The notes under the pieces were generated by a model. The model made no database searches. It saw only the letters and a program-made list of their open reading frames with translations, and was not told the DNA's origin. The position numbers were made by a program, and so were the translations under genes. From an uncultured Clostridia bacterium (GTDB lineage Bacteria; Bacillota; Clostridia; TANB77; CAG-508), in assembly GCA_934167365.1 (NCBI GenBank), contig CAKPKU010000083.1:1-6013 (forward strand): a DNA stretch of 6,013 bases. Reading direction: 5' to 3'. This document shows positions 1 through 5,962 of the stretch, piece by piece. Position 1 is the first letter of the stretch. The number at the start of each line of letters is the position of its first letter.

Positions 1-1079
1 GATTTATAAAATCTTTCAAAAATATGTTTTATATCCTTTTTAGAAATTCCCTCTCCACTATCTTGTATAGTAGCTCTTACAAATAAACTATTACTTTCAA
101 CTTTTATAGTAATTTTAGCCCCTTCTTTACTATGCTCTATTGCATTTTTTATTATATTTGTAAAAGCCTCAACCTGCCAGTTAAAGTCACATTTAATTTG
201 TATTGCTTCATCTATATACTGATCTATTGTAATATTCTTTATTTCAATTAAAATAGCTAAATTTTCTAGAACTTTATTAATTATATCTTGTACAAAACAC
301 AATTTATCATTCATAACAATAATTCCAGCATCGAATTTTGCAAGTTTAAGCAATGAAACAACTAATGTTGAAATCCAATTAACTTGATTACTTATTTCAT
401 TTATAAACTCCTTTTTAGTTTTTTCATCCATGTTTGGATTTTCTTGAATATTATCTAATAAAATTCTAATTGAGGTTATTGGTGTTTTTAATTGATGTGA
501 AATATCTTCTAGTGCATTGCTTAAATTTTTTCTCTCTAATTCGCTATTTTCAGCTTGTTCTTTTAAAAGAATTGTTGTTTTATATAACTGATTTTTTAAC
601 TTAGATAACTCATCTTCACCATTATCTGCTATTTTAAGCTCATAGTTCTTGTTATTTAATTGTATAAAATAATTATTTATTTCATCTATTTTTTTACACT
701 GTTTTTTATAATAAATTAATACTATTATAATAAAAAATATAATAAAAACTGACATCACAATTAAGTTTTCTTTTATTGTATTATTTATTTGTTTTTCAAA
801 ATTTGCTAAATAAAAGTCATCACACATATATCCAAATTTTTTTAAAACCTCTGATACCTCTTTATTATTTTTATTATTTAATAATCGTACAAGCTCTTCT
901 TCAGAAACATTTGGATATTTTGCTACTATTTCATCTATTATTCCACCAATTGCATTATTTACTGTTGTTTTATATACATTCTTTTGATGCAACAATATTA
1001 GAAAAAATACTATATTACAAAAAACTATAATTGTTAATACATATATTATAATTTTTTTTAATGCTCTTTTTTTAATCAA
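1..1079 (-). CDS. Sensor histidine kinase (partial, C-terminus beyond window)
   Basis: This is a membrane sensor kinase expected to autophosphorylate on His and pass the phosphate to the response regulator encoded just upstream. I translated 359 codons from a TTG start. After a basic N-terminus come TM1 (about residues 9-30), an extracytoplasmic segment (31-104) and TM2 (105-124). A linker with a charged helical stretch leads to the H-box EDISHQLKTPITSI with phospho-acceptor H195. The N-box is EAFTNIIKNAIEHS (N308, N312), G1 is DSGEG at 340-344 and the F-box IFERFYK is at 353-359. The window ends there, so the G2 box and the last ~50 residues are not seen. The TTG is preferred because an in-frame TAA lies five codons upstream, a strong AAGGAGGAG sits 5 bases before it, and the next ATG (residue 85) would remove TM1. 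The TTG overlaps the regulator TGA (TTGA), implying translational coupling. The ~74-residue outer domain argues against a BceS-type intramembrane sensor. The signal is unknown. Confidence 0.95.
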   Translation of the reverse strand, partial: MIKKRALKKIIIYVLTIIVFCNIVFFLILLHQKNVYKTTVNNAIGGIIDEIVAKYPNVSEEELVRLLNNKNNKEVSEVLKKFGYMCDDFYLANFEKQINNTIKENLIVMSVFIIFFIIIVLIYYKKQCKKIDEINNYFIQLNNKNYELKIADNGEDELSKLKNQLYKTTILLKEQAENSELERKNLSNALEDISHQLKTPITSIRILLDNIQENPNMDEKTKKEFINEISNQVNWISTLVVSLLKLAKFDAGIIVMNDKLCFVQDIINKVLENLAILIEIKNITIDQYIDEAIQIKCDFNWQVEAFTNIIKNAIEHSKEGAKITIKVESNSLFVRATIQDSGEGISKKDIKHIFERFYK

Positions 1080-1753
1080 TTTTGCTCCTCCTTATTGCTA
1101 TCAATTCTATATCCAATTCCTTTAACAGTCTTAATTACATCATCATCTCCAAGTTTGGCACGTACTCTTTTTATATACACTGTTAAAGTATTATCATTTA
1201 CAAAATTTCCTGTTGTATCCCATATTTTTTCCAATATTTTTTCCCTTGTCAGTGTTGTATCTATATTCAAAAATAATAATGCTAATATTCTATATTCTAA
1301 TGCAGTAAGAGCTAGCTCTTTATCTCCTACAAAAGCTCTTTTAGTTTCTAAATCAATTTGTACATTACCTGAACTAATTTTACTTGATACTTTTTTATAT
1401 CTTTTTAATACATTATTAATTCTAGAAATTAGCTCTCTTGTCCTAAATGGTTTTATTATATAATCATCTGCACCTAAATCAAATCCATAAACAACATCAT
1501 TTTCATTATCTTTTGCAGTTAAAAATATTATTGGTGATTCATAATTACCTTTTATAAATCTACATAATTCAAATCCATTTCCATCTGGCAATCCTATATC
1601 TAAAATTATTAAATCATAATTTATACTTTCTAATTTCATTTTAGCCGCTTCTACACTTTTAGCTGTATTTACTATAAATCGCTCTTGCTCTAATGAATAT
1701 ACTAACCCTTTTAAAATAGATTCATTATCTTCTATTAACAAAATATTTTTCAT
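1076..1753 (-). CDS. OmpR/PhoB-family response regulator
   Basis: This cytoplasmic DNA-binding regulator, 225 residues, is the usual length for the family. The receiver domain (about 1-118) has the acidic pair E8/D9, phospho-acceptor D52 in LIILDIGLP, T79 in FLTAKD and K101 in IIKPF. The winged-helix domain (about 128-217) has the typical recognition region TLTVYIKRVRAKLGDD and the C-terminal hairpin VKGIGYRI. All catalytic residues are present, so it should be phosphorylatable. The ATG start is preceded by GAAAGG at 7 bases. The gene follows the transporter permease by 68 bases and overlaps the sensor kinase by 4, so it forms a two-component pair. From the neighbourhood I infer that it controls the adjacent ABC transporter operon, perhaps through the TGTCA direct repeat at 5162-5177. 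Specific paralogue identity (BceR-, VanR- or SalR-like) cannot be settled by eye. Confidence 0.96.
   Translation of the reverse strand: MKNILLIEDNESILKGLVYSLEQERFIVNTAKSVEAAKMKLESINYDLIILDIGLPDGNGFELCRFIKGNYESPIIFLTAKDNENDVVYGFDLGADDYIIKPFRTRELISRINNVLKRYKKVSSKISSGNVQIDLETKRAFVGDKELALTALEYRILALLFLNIDTTLTREKILEKIWDTTGNFVNDNTLTVYIKRVRAKLGDDDVIKTVKGIGYRIDSNKEEQN
1085..1093 (-). promoter_or_regulatory. Ribosome binding site for the TTG-started kinase
   Basis: AAGGAGGAG lies inside the last codons of the response regulator gene, 5 bases before the TTG start at 1079. It is a near-perfect Shine-Dalgarno match. It is what decides the non-ATG start of the kinase and explains how a TTG start can be used efficiently. 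Confidence 0.85.
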
Positions 1754-1785
1754 TTTCTAACCTTTCATAAAAAAAATATTAAAAG

Positions 1786-1815
1786 CCACCACATGCATAA
1801 TAGCACATATGGTGG
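1786..1815 (-). terminator. Hairpin plus U-tract between permease and regulator
   Basis: On the minus strand CCACCATATG and CATGTGGTGG form a 10-bp stem (one T-G wobble) around a 10-base loop. The stem is followed by CTTTTAATATTTTTTTT down to about 1769, an intrinsic-terminator shape. It lies 7 bases after the permease stop and ends just before the regulator ribosome binding site. It probably ends or attenuates transcripts from the transporter genes. It also sits at the predicted 5' end of RNA from the promoter-like sequence at 1821-1850, so it may act as a leader hairpin for the regulator-kinase mRNA. Confidence 0.65.
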
Positions 1816-1820
1816 TTATT

Positions 1821-1850
1821 ATTATATATTATCTTCCCTTATTGTTTCAA
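1821..1850 (-). promoter_or_regulatory. Predicted sigma-A promoter for regulator-kinase genes
   Basis: TTGAAA (1850-1845), an 18-base spacer and a perfect TATAAT (1826-1821) lie in the last codons and stop region of the permease gene, reading toward the regulator. Transcription would begin near 1814, at the foot of the hairpin. In such AT-rich DNA a -10 match alone means little, but the paired -35 (5 of 6 to consensus) with acceptable spacing makes it credible. If it is real, the two-component genes can be transcribed independently of the transporter. Confidence 0.5.
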
Positions 1851-4401
1851 TAATATTTTGTTTATTTATCTTACTCAAAGAATATTTCATTGTTAATCCG
1901 ACTATTATAAAAACAAATATTATTGCTATTATTATTGCCTTCCATGGTAATATAAATCCAAAATCCATACTTTTAGCAAGACCTTTATATATATAATATG
2001 ATCCTAGTAAACCTATTGGAATTCCAATTACTAATGATTTTAGTCCATACAAAATACTTTCTAATCTAATCATTTTATTAAACTCCTTTGTTGTCATTCC
2101 AACTGATTTTAAATTAGCAAACTCTTTACTTCTAAGTATCATATTTGTTGTTATTGTATTAAATATATTTGTTACACCAATTAAAGTAATTACTGCTATA
2201 AATCCATATAAAAATACTGAAACCAACAAAATTATTCTTTGATTTTCTTCTATAAATTTTGATATATTATTTATATATAGTTTTGAATATAAATCATTTG
2301 TTTTTTTCAAATTATTTATTGTATTTTCTAATTCATCTGGGTTTTGTGATTTTATTGTCAAACTTCCTGCACTGAAATTCTTTTCATCTGTTTTATCTTG
2401 TATAAAATCCTCTGATACAAACAAATATCCACCATTTGAATACACATTTTTATATCCCATTGGTCTCTCATCTGTTTTTTTAGTTATTTTTACTGATTTT
2501 TTTTCACCATTTGTTAAATCTATATCTATAACATCACCAGATTTTAAATTATAATAGCTTTGAAAAATAGCTCTTTCATCAATATATTCATATGTATCAT
2601 CTTCCAAAATTGCAATATCCTTATAATTTGTAGATTGAATTCCCAATTTTTCTACAAACCTTTTAAAATACTCATTATTTAATAACACAATAGTTATTCT
2701 ATTTTCTTCATTAGCATCATCTCCAGCCATTCTTTTACCAAATTCAGACCCATATTTATTAATATCTAAACTTGCTTCTGTTATGAATGAATATGAATAT
2801 TCATCAACATTATCTAATTTTGCTATTTCATTATAAGTTTCCACTGTTTCGCCATAAACCTGTATGTCATATCCCATATCCTTATAATATATATTTACTA
2901 TTTTTTCACCATAATCTAAAAAAGATGATAGTGATATAAATATTGATATACTTACAACTAATGATATAACTGTAGTTCTATATTTCTTCTTATTTCTTTT
3001 TAAATTTTTACTTGCTATAACTCCACCAATACCAAATAATTTTTTTGTAATTTTTGAAGTTTTTACTTTTTTAGCCTTTATTTTTATATCATCATTTCCA
3101 CGAATAGCTTCTATTGGTGGTATTTTTGAAGCTTTTCTTGCTGGTAATATACAAGATAAATATATTGTAATTGAAGATATTACAATTGATACTATTATTG
3201 CCAAGATTGGAATACTAAAAATACATTTAGTATTTAAAGAATCTCCTAATAATAAATTAACTACTTGTATTAGGATTACAACTGCTAACATTCCACATAA
3301 TATACCAAGAGGTATTGCTATTATTCCTATAAAAAAGCCCTCATACAATACAGATTTTTTTATTTGCTTTTTAGTTGCACCTATAGAGCTAAGCATTCCA
3401 TATTGTTTAGTCTTTTCTGATACAGATATACTAAAACTATTTCTTATTACAAACACACTACTTAAAATTATTATAACAATAACAACTGCACCTACAGAAT
3501 ACAAACTTGCCATTGTTGTATCACTAACTCCACCCTCATAGTCAATTAAGCTACTATTATAACTTACCACTACTGAACTTCCAATATTTTTTTCAATTAC
3601 ATTTTTTATATCATCTGTTCTCTTTTGAAAATCTTTTAAATTTGAATATAATACAGAAATATTAGCTGTATTTATATCATTTTCATTATCCATATACGAA
3701 ATTGCTGTATAACCTGGAGCAGAAAATCCTTCAATTCCTTTATAATTTGATCTTTCTATAATACCAACTACTGTATATGTATGTTGCTTTGTATCTACTA
3801 TTTCTTCTAAATCTTCTTTTTCATTACTTTTTACAATGTCATTTGATGATTGTGTTTCTTCTGCACTTTCTTCAGTTTGGTATGGATTTTCTTGTGTTAA
3901 TTCAAACCCATCTTTTGTTTGTCTTTTTCCTATATCTAATGTGATTTTTTCACCTATTGTATATTTTACTTTTCCATTTTTTATTAAATGCTCTGGAATT
4001 AATATTTCACTTGAATTTTCTGGCATTCTTCCTTCTAATAAAGTTATACCACCTTGCTCTAGTCCTTTTTTGTCATATTCCATTACAAAAATATATGGTT
4101 TATATTCGTTTTCTACTTTTTCTAATTTAGCATATCCAACATTTTTACTAAAAAAATAGTCTTGCACATTTTTATTTTCTTTTATATACTTTAATTCATC
4201 ATTTGGAATATTTTTAAAACAAACATGATAATTTCCGCTATGGCTTTTAGCATAATTAATTAGCGTTTTTTGCACACTAGTAATCATTCCCGCAACTGCA
4301 CAAATTAACGCTGTTGAAAGCATTATTCCAACTATTGTTACTATTGTTCTTTTTTTATTTAGTTTTAAATTTTTTAATGTTAATTTCTTTAAAATATTCA
4401 T
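1822..4401 (-). CDS. FtsX-type ABC transporter permease with two outer domains
   Basis: This 859-residue membrane subunit partners the ATPase encoded 24 bases upstream. By hydropathy it has eight membrane segments: TM1 about 20-42, outer domain 1 (43-300), TM2 301-320, TM3 355-382, TM4 397-418, TM5 475-494, outer domain 2 (495-722), TM6 723-745, TM7 787-807 and TM8 821-838. The two halves each carry an FtsX-like core. The first contains SEKTKQYGMLSSIGATKKQI (328-347) and PARKASKIPPIEAIRG; the second contains RSKEFANLKSVGMTTKEF and ends in IIETIRED. Outer domain 1 resembles the MacB periplasmic-core type and carries an acidic, Ser/Gln-rich stretch at about 165-205 that looks like a disordered insertion. 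The start is supported by AGGTGGTG just upstream. The family includes MacB and LolC/E-like mechanotransmission transporters and peptide-resistance permeases. BceB is shorter (about 650 residues) with 10 membrane segments and one outer domain, so this is not a standard BceB. The substrate is unknown. Confidence 0.93.
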   Translation of the reverse strand: MNILKKLTLKNLKLNKKRTIVTIVGIMLSTALICAVAGMITSVQKTLINYAKSHSGNYHVCFKNIPNDELKYIKENKNVQDYFFSKNVGYAKLEKVENEYKPYIFVMEYDKKGLEQGGITLLEGRMPENSSEILIPEHLIKNGKVKYTIGEKITLDIGKRQTKDGFELTQENPYQTEESAEETQSSNDIVKSNEKEDLEEIVDTKQHTYTVVGIIERSNYKGIEGFSAPGYTAISYMDNENDINTANISVLYSNLKDFQKRTDDIKNVIEKNIGSSVVVSYNSSLIDYEGGVSDTTMASLYSVGAVVIVIIILSSVFVIRNSFSISVSEKTKQYGMLSSIGATKKQIKKSVLYEGFFIGIIAIPLGILCGMLAVVILIQVVNLLLGDSLNTKCIFSIPILAIIVSIVISSITIYLSCILPARKASKIPPIEAIRGNDDIKIKAKKVKTSKITKKLFGIGGVIASKNLKRNKKKYRTTVISLVVSISIFISLSSFLDYGEKIVNIYYKDMGYDIQVYGETVETYNEIAKLDNVDEYSYSFITEASLDINKYGSEFGKRMAGDDANEENRITIVLLNNEYFKRFVEKLGIQSTNYKDIAILEDDTYEYIDERAIFQSYYNLKSGDVIDIDLTNGEKKSVKITKKTDERPMGYKNVYSNGGYLFVSEDFIQDKTDEKNFSAGSLTIKSQNPDELENTINNLKKTNDLYSKLYINNISKFIEENQRIILLVSVFLYGFIAVITLIGVTNIFNTITTNMILRSKEFANLKSVGMTTKEFNKMIRLESILYGLKSLVIGIPIGLLGSYYIYKGLAKSMDFGFILPWKAIIIAIIFVFIIVGLTMKYSLSKINKQNIIETIREDNI

Positions 4402-4425
4402 TTTGCACCACCTTTCATCAGTTAC

Positions 4426-5103
4426 CTAATTTTTTTCATCTCTTATTATTTTTCCATCTTCTATTGTAATAACTCTATCAGCTTCTTTGGCAATTTCTAA
4501 ATCATGAGTTATCATTATTACTGTTTGATTAAACTTTTTGTTTGAAATTTTTAATAATGATATTATTTCATCACTTGCTTTTGAATCCAAATTTCCAGTT
4601 GGCTCATCTGCAAGCATCAATGCTGGATTATTTATCATTGCTCTTCCTATTGATACACGTTGTTGTTGTCCTCCAGATAACTGATTTGGTAAATGGTCCG
4701 CTCTTTTTTCTAATCCTAGTGTTTGTATTAATTCTTTTAATTTAGTTTCTTCCACTTTTTGACCATCTAAATCACATGGTAATGTAATATTTTCTTTTAC
4801 ATTTAATATAGGTATCAAATTGTAAAATTGATATATAAGACCTATTTGTCTTCTTCTAAAAATTGCTAACTTATCATCATTTAATGAATATATATCTTTT
4901 CCATCTATGAAAACCTTTCCTGAGGTTGGTCTATCCACTCCCCCTAATAAATGAAGTAATGTTGATTTTCCGCTTCCACTAGCACCTACAATAGCTACAA
5001 ACTCGCCTTTTTCTACTGAAAATGAAATATTATCAACTGCATTTACTTTGTTTTCTCCCTTTCCATATGTTTTTACTAAATTTTCAACTTTCAAAATTTC
5101 CAT
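4426..5103 (-). CDS. ABC transporter ATP-binding protein (MacB/LolD/BceA class)
   Basis: This 225-residue cytoplasmic ATPase is the normal size for the MacB/LolD/BceA class and energises the FtsX-type permease next to it. All motifs are intact: Walker A GASGSGKST (40-48), Q-loop Q92 in YQFYNLIP, signature LSGGQ (142-146), Walker B ALMLADE (161-167), D-loop NLDS (171-174) and the switch H200 in ITHD. The N-terminal ILKVENLVKTYGKGENKVNAV is typical of this class, where the A-loop Tyr (Y13) stacks on adenine. The ATG has a strong AGGAGGT at 5108-5114. It appears to be the first gene of the transporter operon, with a promoter-like sequence and a repeat-rich leader upstream. Which substrate is handled cannot be told from the ATPase. 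Confidence 0.96.
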   Translation of the reverse strand: MEILKVENLVKTYGKGENKVNAVDNISFSVEKGEFVAIVGASGSGKSTLLHLLGGVDRPTSGKVFIDGKDIYSLNDDKLAIFRRRQIGLIYQFYNLIPILNVKENITLPCDLDGQKVEETKLKELIQTLGLEKRADHLPNQLSGGQQQRVSIGRAMINNPALMLADEPTGNLDSKASDEIISLLKISNKKFNQTVIMITHDLEIAKEADRVITIEDGKIIRDEKN

Positions 5104-5107
5104 AAAG

Positions 5108-5114
5108 ACCTCCT
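5108..5114 (-). promoter_or_regulatory. Ribosome binding site of ABC ATPase gene
   Basis: AGGAGGT on the minus strand, 4 bases before the ATG at 5103, is a near-consensus Shine-Dalgarno sequence supporting this start. Confidence 0.8.
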
Positions 5115-5119
5115 GTTTT

Positions 5120-5162
5120 ATTTTAGTTTAAATTTTATGATTTTATTTTACAAAACTAAAAT
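5120..5162 (-). repeat. 10-bp inverted repeat flanking the predicted -10 box
   Basis: ATTTTAGTTT (5162-5153 on the minus strand) and AAACTAAAAT (5129-5120) are perfect 10-bp reverse complements separated by 23 bases. The centre falls at 5141, inside the predicted -10 hexamer, and the arm centres are 33 bp apart, about three helical turns. It could be an operator for a dimeric or looping regulator, or a leader hairpin if transcription starts further upstream. Because the arms are almost pure A/T in AT-rich DNA, chance is a real alternative. Confidence 0.4.
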
Positions 5163-5167
5163 GACAA
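5140..5167 (-). promoter_or_regulatory. Predicted sigma-A promoter of the ABC transporter operon
   Basis: TTGTCA (5167-5162), a 16-base spacer and TAAAAT (5145-5140) precede the ATPase gene, giving a predicted start near 5133 and a leader of about 30 bases. The -35 hexamer overlaps the second copy of the TGTCA repeat, the geometry expected for regulators of the OmpR/PhoB class that act at or near the -35. A second -10-like hexamer TATACT (5196-5191) lies upstream but has no convincing -35. Confidence 0.5.
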
Positions 5168-5177
5168 GAAAGTGACA
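5162..5177 (-). promoter_or_regulatory. TGTCA direct repeat, candidate response-regulator site
   Basis: On the minus strand TGTCA occurs twice (5177-5173 and 5166-5162) with a period of exactly 11 bp, as TGTCAC-TTTCT-TGTCAT. Direct repeats with 11-bp phasing are the known binding format of OmpR/PhoB-family regulators, and TGTCA is also the core of the E. coli Pho box. An OmpR/PhoB-type regulator is encoded in the same locus, so autoregulation of the transporter by that regulator is a reasonable inference. No third copy is in phase, and no copy lies ahead of the regulator gene itself. Confidence 0.5.
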
Positions 5178-5195
5178 TATTGTAATATTTAGTAT

Positions 5196-5221
5196 ATATT
5201 TTTTTAATTCTAAAAAAATAT
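5196..5221. repeat. All-A/T 11-bp palindrome with 4-base loop
   Basis: Positions 5196-5206 and 5211-5221 are perfect 11-bp reverse complements around the loop ATTC. The stem holds only A/T pairs, with tracts of seven A or T. It lies between the upstream hairpin and the TGTCA repeat. The A/T tracts could bend DNA or serve as an UP-like element for the promoter at 5140-5167. On its own it is too weak to be an intrinsic terminator. Confidence 0.45.
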
Positions 5222-5236
5222 GCAAAGCACTAATAA

Positions 5237-5268
5237 AAACCCTACAAATTTTTATCTTCATAGGGTTT
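5237..5268 (-). terminator. Intrinsic terminator downstream of peroxiredoxin gene
   Basis: On the minus strand AAACCCTA and TAGGGTTT form an 8-bp perfect stem, extendable by wobble and A-T pairs. The stem is followed by TTTATTA. It lies about 107 bases after the peroxiredoxin stop and ahead of the transporter promoter, so it should separate the two transcription units. The T-tract is short, so efficiency is uncertain. Confidence 0.65.
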
Positions 5269-5374
5269 CTTATTCTTATATAAATACTATACCTAGGTTA
5301 AATTTTTTATGTTTGGTGCATTATAACTTCTGAATATTTTTTTATTTCTTACAACATATTTTATTTATTATCTA
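5269..5374. other. Intergenic stretch with nothing recognised
   Basis: These 106 bases, between the peroxiredoxin stop and the hairpin, are A/T-rich. They contain only short chance motifs, such as CCTAGG at 5292-5297 and a TATAAT-like hexamer without a partner -35. No ORF of useful length, RNA gene or riboswitch is visible. It most likely forms the 3' untranslated region of the peroxiredoxin mRNA. Confidence 0.4.
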
Positions 5375-5962
5375 TTATTCCTTACAATCTATTTCACACT
5401 TTTTATCTTGGCAATCATTTGATTCATTCATACATTTTTGCGGTGTTTTAAATGTTAAATACCAACTCATTCCATTTCTATCCTGTTTTAGCTCTGATAA
5501 TCGCTCTTCTTGTTTACATACACTATTTGGTGCAATATTTGCAATTGGTCTACATGGTACCCAATTTGCTGGTGTTGCTCCTTGATTATTTTCTGCTACT
5601 TGTAATGCATTTACAGCCCTTACTATCTCTGGGATAAATCTTCCTACATTTAATGGATATATTAAAATAAGTTTTACTATGGAATTTGGATCTATTATGT
5701 ATACATTTCTCACTGTTTCAGTATTACTTACATTGCTTGATATCATTCCATATTTTCTTGCTATCTCTCCACTTCTATCTGCTATTATTGGAAATGGTAT
5801 TTTTACTCCTGTTTTACAATATATATCATATACCCATGCTAGATGAGAGCTATTACTATCTATACTCAAACCTAAAAGCTCTGTATTTAGGTTTTTAAAG
5901 TATTTGCATGCTTGTGCAAATGCTATCATTTCTGTTGTACATACGGGGGTAAAAGCCTCCAA
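5375..5962 (-). CDS. Peroxiredoxin (1-Cys/Prx6, AhpC-TSA type), 5'-truncated
   Basis: This is a thiol peroxidase that would reduce H2O2 and organic hydroperoxides in the cytoplasm. The readable 195 residues start at the active-site loop: FTPVCTTE carries the peroxidatic Cys (C8 here), and R85 in TVRNVYIID is the expected catalytic Arg. GLSIDSNSSHLAW and PFPIIADRSGEIARKYGM are typical Prx6-type stretches, and the C-terminal domain has TPANWVPC and NGMSWYLTFKTPQ. Family members have about 45-50 more N-terminal residues forming the first strands of the thioredoxin fold. Here homology stops at the Phe before TPVC, and the Pro of the conserved PxxxTxxC motif is absent. An in-frame TAA (5980-5978) closes the frame upstream. 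The only start is a TTG at 5962 with no ribosome binding site. It is either a broken gene or an artefact near a fragment end, and as it stands it would not fold properly. The tail is Cys-rich (C177, C184, C189, C193). A terminator-like hairpin follows. Confidence 0.85.
   Translation of the reverse strand: MEAFTPVCTTEMIAFAQACKYFKNLNTELLGLSIDSNSSHLAWVYDIYCKTGVKIPFPIIADRSGEIARKYGMISSNVSNTETVRNVYIIDPNSIVKLILIYPLNVGRFIPEIVRAVNALQVAENNQGATPANWVPCRPIANIAPNSVCKQEERLSELKQDRNGMSWYLTFKTPQKCMNESNDCQDKKCEIDCKE

Noticed and set aside
776..1030. Plus-strand ORF of 84 codons
   Set aside because: It is antisense to the sensor kinase's outer domain and TM2, its composition is Leu/Tyr/His-biased as expected from antisense AT-rich DNA, and it has no ribosome binding site.
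1095..1463. Plus-strand ORF of 122 codons
   Set aside because: It is antisense to the response regulator, whose motifs are intact on the minus strand.
2793..2804. Perfect 12-bp palindrome ATGAATATTCAT
   Set aside because: It lies within the permease coding sequence (codons for a Tyr/Ser run), has no supporting context, and is easily produced by chance in AT-rich DNA.
3836..4159. Plus-strand ORF of 107 codons
   Set aside because: It is a shadow of the permease reading frame; the minus strand has clear FtsX-type homology.
4542..4745. Plus-strand ORF of 67 codons
   Set aside because: It is antisense to the signature and Walker B region of the ABC ATPase.
4426..5103. Naming the ATPase and permease bceA/bceB
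   Set aside because: The ATPase class is shared by MacB, LolD and BceA, and the permease's length and two outer domains do not match BceB.
5104..5374. Riboswitch or small RNA in the leader
   Set aside because: Only A/T-rich simple hairpins are present; there is no multi-helix architecture or recognisable conserved core.
5452..5898. Two plus-strand ORFs of 61 and 70 codons
   Set aside because: Both are antisense to the peroxiredoxin, hydrophobic by composition and without ribosome binding sites.
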